Source: Rhizobium sp. SSA_523 (lineage in GTDB: Bacteria > Pseudomonadota > Alphaproteobacteria > Rhizobiales > Rhizobiaceae). From it: a stretch of DNA of 64,000 nucleotides. The DNA lies in NCBI RefSeq assembly GCF_030435705.1, contig NZ_CP129382.1:2232001-2296000 (forward strand), written 5' to 3'. Within the stretch, counting starts at the first letter, position 1, and every line of letters begins with the position of its first letter. Made by a program: the position numbers and the translations under genes. Below the pieces are notes generated by a model, which was given only the letters and a program-made list of their open reading frames with translations, did not search any database and was not told the DNA's origin. This document shows positions 43,239 through 51,489 of this stretch, in pieces.

Positions 43239-43994
43239 ATGACCCGTGAGGCCCGTCATCCCCCTGCAAGGCGCACCATCGTCTTTGCTCTTGCGATGGC
43301 GGTCCTCACGCTCGTTTTCTTAGGGCTTGGCAGCTGGCAGGTGCAGCGCCTGTTCTGGAAACTCGACCTGATCGCCAGGGTCGATGCGCGCGTTCATGCA
43401 CCGGCCGTTCCGGCGCCCGGACGGGATGCTTGGCCAAACATCAATGCCGCCGGTGATGAATATCGCCACGTGACGGCGCAAGGGACCTTCCTCAACGAGA
43501 ATGAGGTCCTCGTCCAGGCCGTGACGGAACGCGGCCCGGGCTTCTGGGTGATCACGCCGCTCGAGACAGCCGACCGCGGCATCATTCTCATCAATCGCGG
43601 CTTCGTGCCGCCGGACCGACGAGACCGGAGCTCGCGCCGGGCGAGCGAAGTTGAGGGCGTGACGACGGTGACCGGACTTCTGCGCATCAGCGAACCGGGC
43701 GGCGGCTTCCTGCGGGCCAATGATCCGGCCGCCGGCCGCTGGTATTCCCGCGATGTCGGGGCGATCGCCGCCGCAGCCGGGCTGGAAGATGTCGCGCCCT
43801 ATTTCATTGATGCCGACGCCTTGGCCGATAGCGCTGCCTTTCCCGTGGGGGGCCTGACGGTCATCGCTTTTCGCAACAGCCATCTCGTCTACGCGCTCAC
43901 CTGGTACGCCCTGGCCTTGATGTCGGCGGGCGCCTGCTTCTACCTCTTGCGTCGTCGGCCACCTGAGACGGACCGGGAACTGCGACGACCGTGA
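43239..43994 (+). CDS. SURF1-family oxidase assembly protein
   Basis: 251 residues. Two membrane helices, one near the N-terminus (TIVFALAMAVLTLVFLGLG) and one near the C-terminus (YALTWYALALMSAGACFYLL), flank a periplasmic domain; GSWQVQRLFWKLDLI and LINRGFVPPDRRD are SURF1 signatures. SURF1 proteins help insert haem into subunit I of haem-copper oxidases. In this cyo operon it occupies the place of cyoE, the haem O synthase gene, which is absent. Confidence 0.9.
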   Translation: MTREARHPPARRTIVFALAMAVLTLVFLGLGSWQVQRLFWKLDLIARVDARVHAPAVPAPGRDAWPNINAAGDEYRHVTAQGTFLNENEVLVQAVTERGPGFWVITPLETADRGIILINRGFVPPDRRDRSSRRASEVEGVTTVTGLLRISEPGGGFLRANDPAAGRWYSRDVGAIAAAAGLEDVAPYFIDADALADSAAFPVGGLTVIAFRNSHLVYALTWYALALMSAGACFYLLRRRPPETDRELRRP

Positions 43995-44042
43995 CCAGTT
44001 AGACGCCGGCAAGCGGGAACGGTAAGCAGGAAAGGCAAGCAG

Positions 44043-44219
44043 ATGATCAAGGATCCACACAACGACCCGATCGCCAGCCCGGAGGATGGCCCGGCGGAGC
44101 GTCAAAAAAAGCGGAAGGTGGGGCGCACTGCCATCACCTTCATCATCATCTATGCACTGGGCGCCTTCAGCCTCTATCTCTTCATCGTCTTCTTCGGCTC
44201 CGTCGCCTCCACACAGTGA
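44043..44219 (+). CDS. Small single-span membrane protein behind SURF1
   Basis: 58 residues, ATG 44043 to TGA 44219, preceded by GGAAAGGCAAGCAG as ribosome site. The N-terminal half is polar and positively charged (ERQKKRKVGRT), the C-terminal half is one hydrophobic helix (ITFIIIYALGAFSLYLFIVF). The positive-inside rule puts the N-terminus in the cytoplasm. It lies 48 bp after the SURF1 gene and is the last gene on this strand, so it may be an oxidase accessory peptide like other small haem-copper oxidase subunits. No known family recognised. Confidence 0.72.
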   Translation: MIKDPHNDPIASPEDGPAERQKKRKVGRTAITFIIIYALGAFSLYLFIVFFGSVASTQ

Positions 44220-44239
44220 CACGTCCCGGAATGCGCGCT

Positions 44240-44749
44240 TCAGCGCATGCGGTGCTGCAGGTCTTCATGTGTCAGGCCGAAATGATCGAGCAGGATGCGG
44301 ATATTGCGCCGGTGGGATTTGAAATAGAGATCGAAGACATCGCCCACCAGAGGCACGCTGCCCAGCACCGCATCCGTTGCAACATTGCCCAGCATCTGGA
44401 GCTGCTTGTTCCCCGGCAGGCCAAGGCGGCGCGCCTCGTTGAGCAGGAGGAGCCCGACCAGCGCGCCGGCGGCATCGCCGATGCCCGGCACGATGCCGAG
44501 GACCGAATCGGCGCCGAAGCGGATATTCGTGCCGGGGATGCGCAGCGCGGTGTCCATCACCCTTGCAAGCTTGCTGAGCTTGGCAAGACGGCGCAGGGTC
44601 TCCGCATCAGGAATATCCGCCCGACCGGCGGCTCCGGCATAGGCGCGGCCACCAGGCCCGGACCGTCGATCGCCAAACCTTCCGCTATCGCCCGTTCTTC
44701 CGCTGTTGCCGGTTCTTCCGCTGTCGCCTTGGCGTCCTGTCTCGTCCAT
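44240..44749 (-). CDS. DUF4112-family protein with Gly-rich repeat N-terminus
   Basis: 169 residues. Residues 60-165 match the DUF4112 pattern: MDTALRIPGTNIRFGADSVLGIVPGIGD (in two pieces), GALVGLLLLNEARRLG, GNVATDAVLGSVPLVGDVFDLYFKS. Two hydrophobic, glycine-rich segments could sit in the membrane. The first 45 residues consist of repeated GDSGRT-like hexapeptides encoded by 18-bp tandem DNA repeats. It converges on the small membrane protein gene, 20 bp apart. The family has no assigned function. Confidence 0.82.
   Translation of the reverse strand: MDETGRQGDSGRTGNSGRTGDSGRFGDRRSGPGGRAYAGAAGRADIPDAETLRRLAKLSKLARVMDTALRIPGTNIRFGADSVLGIVPGIGDAAGALVGLLLLNEARRLGLPGNKQLQMLGNVATDAVLGSVPLVGDVFDLYFKSHRRNIRILLDHFGLTHEDLQHRMR
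44674..44745. repeat. 18-bp tandem repeat coding for GDSGRT-type units
   Basis: Three clear copies (44674-44691, 44692-44709, 44710-44727; core CTTCCGCTGT) and a diverged fourth up to 44745. They lie inside the start of the DUF4112 gene and keep its frame, so copy-number change would alter protein length without frameshift. Confidence 0.7.
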
Positions 44750-45028
44750 GCCCGTTCTCCCGCCTGCGCAAACGATCTGCCGGCGTCAGCTAACGTGGCA
44801 GGCGAAGGCGGGTTCCAAACGGGCGCAAGGGCGGCTGGGGCGGCTGGGGCGGCTGGGAGCGGATCTGCGGCACTTCCGTCCCGGCGGCAAAGAGGCGGGA
44901 GGGCGAACGGCTCGCCGCAACTCCGCCCTTGCCTATCGGCGGCGAACGCGAGATGACAGGCGGCCCGGCCAGCGGAGGTGTTCGTCTGGTGCGGCGGTGG
45001 AGAGACATGAAGGGAAGGAGCCCATCAG
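44750..45028. other. Intergenic region before the FAH-family gene
   Basis: About 280 bp with no supportable gene. It includes a 9-bp tandem repeat (GCGGCTGGG, three copies near 44831-44857) and the ribosome site GGAAGGAG for the gene at 45029. Promoters for both flanking divergent genes must be here. Confidence 0.45.
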
Positions 45029-45874
45029 ATGAAACTACTTCGTTATGGAGAGCCCGGCGCGGAACGCCCCGGCCTTGTCGATGCCAATGGCACGATCCGC
45101 GATCTCTCCGGCCAGGTGACGGACATCGGCGGTGCCGCTCTTGATCCGGCAGAGCTTGCACGACTGGCGGCGATCGATCCGTCGAGCCTCCCGGAGGTTC
45201 CGGCCGGCGGGCGTCTCGGTCCTTGCGTGGCCGGCACCGGCAAATTCATCTGCATCGGGCTCAACTATTCCGATCATGCCGCCGAATCCGGCATGGCCGT
45301 TCCGCCCGAGCCGGTCATCTTCATGAAGGCGACGTCCGCCATTTGCGGTCCCAATGACGATGTGCTGATCCCGCGCGGCTCGGAAAAGACCGATTGGGAG
45401 GTCGAACTCGGCATCGTCATCGGCAAGACGGCGAAATATGTCTCGCAGGACGAGGCGCTCGATTATGTCGCCGGCTATTGCGTCAGCCATGACGTGTCGG
45501 AGCGCGCTTTCCAGGCGGAACGCGCCGGCCAGTGGACCAAGGGCAAATCCTGCGACACATTCGGGCCGATCGGCCCCTGGCTGGTCACCAAGGACGAGGT
45601 GGCCGATCCGCAGAACCTGTCGATGTGGCTGAAGGTCAATGGCGAGACCATGCAGAACGGCACCACCGGCACCATGGTCTATGGCGTGGCCTTCCTCGTC
45701 TCCTACCTGTCGCAATTCATGTCGCTGCAGCCCGGCGACGTGATCTCCACCGGCACGCCGCCCGGCGTCGGCATGGGCATGAAGCCGCCGCGCTATCTGA
45801 AACCCGGTGATGTTGTGGAACTCGGCATCGACGGTCTCGGCACCCAGAAACAGACCTTCCGGGCGGATGCCTGA
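45029..45874 (+). CDS. Fumarylacetoacetate hydrolase-family protein
   Basis: 281 residues. N-terminal 1-70 leads into the FAH domain: FICIGLNYSDHAAESG, PVIFMKATSAICGPND, KTDWEVELGIVIGK (metal-binding Glu residues), SERAFQAERAGQWTKGKSCD and DVISTGTPPGVGMG. This subgroup is commonly labelled ureidoglycolate lyase, but close relatives hydrolyse 2,4-diketo-3-deoxy sugar acids in fucose and rhamnose oxidation. Start ATG has AAGGAG in front. It stands alone, so context does not decide. Strong fit to the family, weak certainty on substrate. Confidence 0.85.
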   Translation: MKLLRYGEPGAERPGLVDANGTIRDLSGQVTDIGGAALDPAELARLAAIDPSSLPEVPAGGRLGPCVAGTGKFICIGLNYSDHAAESGMAVPPEPVIFMKATSAICGPNDDVLIPRGSEKTDWEVELGIVIGKTAKYVSQDEALDYVAGYCVSHDVSERAFQAERAGQWTKGKSCDTFGPIGPWLVTKDEVADPQNLSMWLKVNGETMQNGTTGTMVYGVAFLVSYLSQFMSLQPGDVISTGTPPGVGMGMKPPRYLKPGDVVELGIDGLGTQKQTFRADA

Positions 45875-46623
45875 CACTGCGCCTGCGGTTGTGCGGGGTT
45901 CTTCTTTGTAAGAGCCCCGCCGTGTCCTGACCGCTTCCAGTCCGCTTCATGTGCGCTGGCCCTGCCCTGCCCTGCCCTGCCCGCCCTGCCCGCCTTTGAC
46001 CTACCATGCTCGCCCTGCCGCTTTGAGCCGTCTCCGTTCGATATCAGCGACTCGACCTGGGGGCGTCGACAGCGCCATTGTCCCACCCTCTCGAGGCCTT
46101 TGCGTATTCCATGTGAAGACGGGCGCCAAGTTGATCCAAGAGCATCATGCCCGCGCATGGCTCGATCCTGTCCAACGGCAAGAAGCCGGGCCGTATTCCG
46201 CAACAAAGATCCTGCAAGAACAGAGCGGCTCGCGAAGTTTTTCGATGCAGACTTGTAAATTGCCTGCTAATATGCGCAAGCGTGATACATAGTCACGTTA
46301 GAATAAGCGAATGCGACCGAATGACGAGACTTATACTGCGTGCTCTAGCACCAGGGTGAGCATCTTGCCACGCGGTCGGCCTGCCTTCGCTGATCGCAGA
46401 AAATCATTCCGCCGTAGCGCGGGATGATTTTCTGACGCAGCCGTAAGAGCCCTCGCCGGACTCCGGCACTTTCTCAAGACAATTTCGCAACCTTTCTGGA
46501 ACCTTTTCGTTTGGCCCTTGGCTGGATTTTGTCCTCTGCGGCAAAACCCGGCCTTTCGCGTCCCCCGCCAATCCCGGCGGCCGGGAATTTTGATGAAGAA
46601 AAAGCGAGGCTTAAAGCAGCACA
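45875..46623. other. 750-bp intergenic region with simple repeats and a palindrome
   Basis: No supportable gene on either strand. It holds a CCTGC/CCCTG pentamer run (45961-45993), an AT-richer stretch 46235-46320 that may carry the osmoprotectant operon promoter, and a 14-bp hairpin (46397-46434). The last 100 bp lead directly into the GTG start of the amidotransferase gene. Confidence 0.5.
46397..46434. repeat. Intergenic palindrome, 14-bp stem
   Basis: CAGAAAATCATTCC pairs with GGGATGATTTTCTG (one G-T pair) around a 10-nt loop. The AATCATTCC/GGGATGATT arms resemble palindromic intergenic elements I recall from rhizobial genomes. No open T-run follows. One copy in this window. Confidence 0.6.
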
Positions 46624-48399
46624 GTGTGTGGTATCTGCGGAGAAATTCGGTTCGACGGCGCTCAGCCATCCCCTTTGGTTCAAGCACGGATGATGGAGGC
46701 GATCGCGCCCCGCGGGCCGGATGGCTCGGGCATGGTCATCCATGGCTCGACGGCGCTGTCGCATCGGCGGTTGTCCATCATCGATCTGTCGCAGAAGGCG
46801 CGCCAACCCATGGTGGATGGCGAACTGGGCCTCACCATCGCGTTCAACGGCTGCATCTACAATTATCCGGAGCTGCGCTCCGAACTGGAGGCTAAGGGCT
46901 ACCGGTTCTTTTCGCACGGCGATACCGAAGTCATCCTGAAGGCCTGGCATGCCTGGGGGACCGATTGCGTCAGCCGCTTCCACGGCATGTTTGCCTTCGT
47001 CATCCATGAGCGTGATACCAACCGCGTGGTCATGGCGCGCGACCGCTTCGGCATCAAGCCGCTTTACCTGGCCCGCGTAGGCAAGGGCTTGCGCTTTGCT
47101 TCCACCCTGCCGGCTTTGGTGAAAGGCGGCGAGATCGATACGTCGATCGACCGCAACGCCCTTCATCATTACATGAGTTTCCATGCGGTCGTTCCCCCGC
47201 CGCGCACCATCTTGAACGGCGTCAAGAAACTGCCGCCCGCAACCATACGGGTGATCGCTGCCGACGGTACGGAGACCGATACGGTCTACTGGAACCCGCC
47301 CCACCAGCGCGATCCTTCGCTCTCCGGCCTCAGCCGCGAGGAATGGCGGGATCGGGTCCTCGATGCCCTGCGCATTGCGGTCCGGCGGCGCATGGTCGCC
47401 GATGTGCCGGTTGGCGTCCTGTTGTCCGGCGGCGTCGATTCGAGCATCATTACCGGGCTTCTGGCGGAAGAGGGCCAGAAGGATCTGATGACCTTCTCCG
47501 TCGGTTTCGAGGAAGCCAATGGCGAAAAGGGCGACGAATTCGTCTATTCCGACCTGATCGCCAAGCACTTCGGCACGGACCACCACAAGATCTTCGTTCC
47601 CTCGTCGGAATTGATGGAGGCCCTGCCCGGCGTGATCGGCGCCATGTCCGAGCCGATGGTCTCCTATGACAATGTTGGCTTCTACCTGCTGGCCAAGGAA
47701 GTTTCGAAACATATTCGCGTCGTCCAGTCCGGCCAGGGCGCCGATGAGGTCTTCGCCGGCTATCACTGGTATCCGCCGCTGAAGGATAGCGAGAATGTCG
47801 TCGACGACTATGCCAAGGTCTTCTTCGATCGCTCCCATTCCGTGCTTGCCACACAGCTCAACCCGGACTGGATGGCCGACAGCGATGTCAGCCGCGACCT
47901 CGTCGCCGCGCATCTGATGCGCGGAGAGGCCGATACGCCCGTCGACCGGGCTTTGCGCCTCGACAGCCAGGTGATGCTGGTGGACGATCCGGTCAAGCGC
48001 GTGGACAATATGACCATGGCCTGGGGCCTGGAGGCGCGCGTGCCCTTCCTCGATCACGAGCTGGTCGAACTGGCCGCGAAGATCCCGCCGGAGTTCAAGC
48101 TGAACGATGGCGGCAAGGGCGTCCTGAAGGATGCCGCACGGCTCGTCGTTCCCCATGAGGTGATCGATCGCAAGAAGGGCTATTTCCCGGTCCCGCAGTT
48201 GAAATATGTCGATGGACCTTATCTCGACATGGTGCGCGACGCGCTGACCTCGCAGTCGGCCCGCGATCGCGGCATCTTCAGGCAGGATTATCTGCAGCAG
48301 CTGTTCACCGATCCGACCAGCCACATCACGCCCTTGCAGGGTTCAGAGCTCTGGCAGGTCGGCCTGCTGGAAATGTGGCTTCAAGCCCAGGGGGTGTGA
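46624..48399 (+). CDS. N-acetylglutaminylglutamine amidotransferase (asparagine synthetase-like)
   Basis: 591 residues. Start GTG 46624 places the class II glutaminase nucleophile at Cys2 (MCGICGEIRF). N-terminal glutamine amidotransferase 1-210; C-terminal asparagine synthetase domain with PP-loop LLSGGVDSSIITGLL near 265, QSGQGADEVFAGYHW and LEARVPFLDHELVE. The two genes behind it define the NAGGN operon, in which this enzyme amidates the dipeptide N-acetylglutaminylglutamine; the product is an osmoprotectant known from Sinorhizobium and Pseudomonas. Without that context it would read as AsnB. Confidence 0.92.
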   Translation: MCGICGEIRFDGAQPSPLVQARMMEAIAPRGPDGSGMVIHGSTALSHRRLSIIDLSQKARQPMVDGELGLTIAFNGCIYNYPELRSELEAKGYRFFSHGDTEVILKAWHAWGTDCVSRFHGMFAFVIHERDTNRVVMARDRFGIKPLYLARVGKGLRFASTLPALVKGGEIDTSIDRNALHHYMSFHAVVPPPRTILNGVKKLPPATIRVIAADGTETDTVYWNPPHQRDPSLSGLSREEWRDRVLDALRIAVRRRMVADVPVGVLLSGGVDSSIITGLLAEEGQKDLMTFSVGFEEANGEKGDEFVYSDLIAKHFGTDHHKIFVPSSELMEALPGVIGAMSEPMVSYDNVGFYLLAKEVSKHIRVVQSGQGADEVFAGYHWYPPLKDSENVVDDYAKVFFDRSHSVLATQLNPDWMADSDVSRDLVAAHLMRGEADTPVDRALRLDSQVMLVDDPVKRVDNMTMAWGLEARVPFLDHELVELAAKIPPEFKLNDGGKGVLKDAARLVVPHEVIDRKKGYFPVPQLKYVDGPYLDMVRDALTSQSARDRGIFRQDYLQQLFTDPTSHITPLQGSELWQVGLLEMWLQAQGV

Positions 48400-48403
48400 G
48401 CTT

Positions 48404-50203
48404 ATGGCGAACAACAAGACGAGCGAGCGTCTGGCCCGCTTCCGCAGCGAGAAGGCCGTGGCCCACCGGCTGAAACGCAAGCGATTCGAATCGCTTGGCC
48501 ATGCAGGGCACGGCCATGAGGAAGCGATAGAGCCGGCATCCAGCATTGATTGCGGCTGGGGGCGTCTGATCTTCGCCCAGACCTTCGATGATGGCAATGA
48601 GCTCGTCGCGGCACTGCGGGAGGAGGCTCCGGATCATCGCGACATTGCCGTCTACGTGTCCGATCCGCATGTGCTTCTGGCCCAGGCGCCGCAGGAAATC
48701 TTCCTCGACCCCTCGCACACCTTCCGGCTGGACCTCGCCACCTACCGCTCGGGCCGACGGCAGCCGCGCGGCTTCTTCGTCCGCCGGCTGACATCCGAGG
48801 CCGATGCACGCGCCGTGAACCGGATCTACGCGGCGCGCGGCATGGTGCAGGTTCGCCCGGATTTCTTCTGGTCCAACCGCGACAATCGCGCCATTACCTA
48901 TCTTGTGGCGGAAGACGAGACGACCGGCGAGGTTGTCGGCACCGTCACCGGTATCGATCACGTCCGCGCCTTTGCCGATCCCGAACAGGGGGCCTCCCTC
49001 TGGTGCCTGGCGGTCGATCCGCAGGCACGCCATGCCGGCATTGGGGAGACCCTGGTCCGGCGCCTCGGCGAGCATTTCAAGGCCCGCGGCAGCGCCTTCA
49101 TGGATCTCTCGGTGCTGCATGACAATCACCAGGCCATTGCCCTTTACGAGAAGCTTGGCTTTCGTCGCATCCCCGCCTTCTCCATCAAGCGCAAGAATTC
49201 CATCAATGAGCGGCTCTTCGCCCGTCCGCTGGAGGCTTACGACGCCCTCAATCCCTATGCGCGCCTGATTGTCGACGAAGCGCGCCGTCGGGGCGTCCAT
49301 GTCGAGATCACCGATGCCGAGGGCGGATTTTTCCGTCTGTCCTCCGGTGGCCGTTCGGTCCATTGCCGCGAAAGCCTGTCGGAAATGACGTCCGGCGTCG
49401 CCATGTCGATCTGCGACGACAAGGCCGTGACGCGGCGCGTGGTGGAGCGCGCCGGCCTGGTCGTGCCGGAGCAGATGACCGCCGGCGATGACGAGGACGA
49501 ATTGCGGGCCTTTCTGGAACGGCACGGCCGGGTGGTGGTCAAGCCCGCCCGAGGCGAACAGGGTCGAGCCGTCGCTGTCGGCCTGTCCAGCCTGGCCGAG
49601 ATCAAGACGGCCATTAAGGCCGCGCGCGAGGTCTGCGACCGCGTGCTGATCGAAGCCTGCTTCGAGGGCGAGGATCTGCGCCTGGTGGTGATCGACTTCA
49701 AGCTGGTCGCTGCCGCTATCCGGCGCCCTCCGCATGTCATCGGTGACGGCCGCAGCACGATCCGGCAGCTGATCGAGACCCTGTCCCGCCGTCGCGCGGC
49801 GGCAACGGGCGGAGAAAGCACCATTCCGGTCGACGGCGAGACACAGCGATGCCTGCAGCTCTCGGACCTGACGCTCGACGATGTACTGGAGGAAGGGCGC
49901 GACATCGTCGTTCGGAAGGCAGCCAATCTGCACACCGGCGGCTCGATCCACGACGTCACCGCCATTGTCCATCCGCGCTTGGTCGAAGCTGCGATCAAGG
50001 CCGCGCGTGCCATCGATATTCCGGTGGTTGGCATCGATTTCATGGTCAAGGGCCCGACGGATCCGGACTATGTCTTCATCGAGGCCAATGAGCGTCCGGG
50101 TCTTGCCAATCACGAGCCGCAGCCCACCGCGGAACGGTTCGTCGATCTGCTCTTCCCCCTTTCCGGCCACCGCGCCGCCCTCTACGCGCTTGGTAAAATG
50201 TAA
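48404..50203 (+). CDS. ngg: N-acetylglutaminylglutamine synthetase (GNAT plus ATP-grasp)
   Basis: 599 residues, 4 bp after the amidotransferase gene. Residues 120-270 are a GNAT acetyltransferase (WCLAVDPQARHAGIGETLVRRL, DNHQAIALYEKLGFRRI); residues 310-595 are an ATP-grasp ligase related to cyanophycin/glutathione synthetases (VVKPARGEQGRAVAVGL, GIDFMVKGPTDPDYVFIEAN, ERPGLANHEPQPTAERFVD). The fusion explains acetylation of glutamine and ligation to a second glutamine in one protein. It makes the substrate for the upstream amidotransferase. Confidence 0.92.
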   Translation: MANNKTSERLARFRSEKAVAHRLKRKRFESLGHAGHGHEEAIEPASSIDCGWGRLIFAQTFDDGNELVAALREEAPDHRDIAVYVSDPHVLLAQAPQEIFLDPSHTFRLDLATYRSGRRQPRGFFVRRLTSEADARAVNRIYAARGMVQVRPDFFWSNRDNRAITYLVAEDETTGEVVGTVTGIDHVRAFADPEQGASLWCLAVDPQARHAGIGETLVRRLGEHFKARGSAFMDLSVLHDNHQAIALYEKLGFRRIPAFSIKRKNSINERLFARPLEAYDALNPYARLIVDEARRRGVHVEITDAEGGFFRLSSGGRSVHCRESLSEMTSGVAMSICDDKAVTRRVVERAGLVVPEQMTAGDDEDELRAFLERHGRVVVKPARGEQGRAVAVGLSSLAEIKTAIKAAREVCDRVLIEACFEGEDLRLVVIDFKLVAAAIRRPPHVIGDGRSTIRQLIETLSRRRAAATGGESTIPVDGETQRCLQLSDLTLDDVLEEGRDIVVRKAANLHTGGSIHDVTAIVHPRLVEAAIKAARAIDIPVVGIDFMVKGPTDPDYVFIEANERPGLANHEPQPTAERFVDLLFPLSGHRAALYALGKM

Positions 50204-50206
50204 GCC

Positions 50207-51409
50207 ATGACTATCGATATCGACGAAGATTACCTGCTGCGCCAGCTGAAGGCTCTGCTCGAGATCAATAGCCCGACAGGCTATACCGATCAGGTCGTCA
50301 TCCACTGCTCCAAGGAACTGGAGCGGCTGGGGCTCACCCCGGAACTGACACGCCGCGGCGCCATTCGGGCCGTGCGCCAGGGAAGCCGCCGGCAGGGCGC
50401 GCGTGCCATCGTCGCGCATGTCGACACGCTGGGCGCCCAGGTGAAGGCGATCAAGGATAACGGCCGGCTGGAGCTGGTGCCGATCGGCCACTGGTCCGCC
50501 CGCTTCGCCGAAGGCGCGCGGGTGACCATCTACAGCTATCACGGTGCCTTCCGCGGCACGATCCTGCCGCTCAAGGCATCAGGCCACACCTTCAACCTGG
50601 AAGTGGATACGCTGCCGGTCGGCTGGCCCTATGTCGAATTGCGCATCGATGCCATCACGCAATCCGCTGCGGAAACCCGGGCTCTCGGCATCGATGTCGG
50701 CGATACGGTCGCCATCGATACGGGCATGGAATTTCTGGACAATGGCTTTATCAATTCGCGGCATCTGGACGACAAGGCAGGGGTTGCCATTCTTCTCGCC
50801 GCCATCGAGGCGCTGGAGCGAACCAAGGCCAGGACGCCGGTGGATACGCATTGGCTGTTCACCATTGCCGAAGAAGTGGGCGTCGGCGCGTCCTCCGTCG
50901 TCTCCGCCGATATCGCCTCCATGCTGACCATCGATAACGGCACCAGCGCGCCGGGGCAGAATTCTTCGGAATTCGGCGTCACCATCGCCATGGCCGACCA
51001 GACCGGCCCCTTTGACTACCACCTTACCCGCAAATTGGTGGAATTATGCGAGGAGCATGCCATCCCGCATCAGAAGGACGTGTTTCGCTATTATCGATCC
51101 GACTCCGCCTCGGCACTGGAGGCCGGGCACGACATCCGGACCGCCCTCGCGACCTTTGGCATCGATGCCTCCCACGGCTATGAGCGGATCCATAAGCATG
51201 CGCTGACCTCCGTCGCGCAGCTGGTATCGGCCTTTGCCGTCAGCCCTGTCCTGATCGGCCGCGATGTGCATGAATTGTCGAGCGCCAAGGGCTTCACCAC
51301 CCAGCCGACGGAAGAGGCGGAGCAGGAACCCGTCGTTCCGGTCGCCACCAGCCGCACGCCGGAACAGCAAAGGCCGATCCATGGCAATCCCTCGCCGAGT
51401 GTCGTCTAG
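50207..51409 (+). CDS. M42-family peptidase of the NAGGN cluster
   Basis: 400 residues, 3 bp after ngg. Di-zinc aminopeptidase fold: VAHVDTLGAQVKAIKDNGRL with the first metal ligands, NSRHLDDKAGVAILLAAIEAL, FTIAEEVGVGASS with the catalytic Glu pair, and YRSDSASALEAGHDIRTAL. The C-terminal 35 residues are a Pro/Gln/Glu-rich tail outside the family domain. This subgroup is always found with NAGGN genes and is presumed to degrade or recycle the osmolyte; direct evidence is lacking as far as I know. Confidence 0.9.
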   Translation: MTIDIDEDYLLRQLKALLEINSPTGYTDQVVIHCSKELERLGLTPELTRRGAIRAVRQGSRRQGARAIVAHVDTLGAQVKAIKDNGRLELVPIGHWSARFAEGARVTIYSYHGAFRGTILPLKASGHTFNLEVDTLPVGWPYVELRIDAITQSAAETRALGIDVGDTVAIDTGMEFLDNGFINSRHLDDKAGVAILLAAIEALERTKARTPVDTHWLFTIAEEVGVGASSVVSADIASMLTIDNGTSAPGQNSSEFGVTIAMADQTGPFDYHLTRKLVELCEEHAIPHQKDVFRYYRSDSASALEAGHDIRTALATFGIDASHGYERIHKHALTSVAQLVSAFAVSPVLIGRDVHELSSAKGFTTQPTEEAEQEPVVPVATSRTPEQQRPIHGNPSPSVV

Positions 51410-51435
51410 GGTCAAATCTCGATCAGGATTTAGAA

Positions 51436-51459
51436 CAAAACCGGGGGATCTCCCCCGGT
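51436..51459 (-). terminator. Terminator of the iol operon
   Basis: On the minus strand ACCGGGGGA pairs with TCCCCCGGT across a 2-nt centre and is followed by TTTTGTTC. It lies 30 bp past the iolB stop, between two converging operons, and may also stop transcripts from the NAGGN side. Confidence 0.82.
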
Positions 51460-51489
51460 CGAGCAATGAACAGGCGGGTGGCGCTTGGC

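Noticed and set aside
45029..45874. FAH-family hydrolase considered as part of the rhamnose pathway
   Set aside because: It is 14 kb from rha genes, and the rha genes here encode the kinase-dependent route, which does not need a diketo-acid hydrolase.
45961..45993. Pentameric CCTGC repeats considered as CRISPR or structured array
   Set aside because: Units are 5 bp with no spacers. This is a simple-sequence tract.
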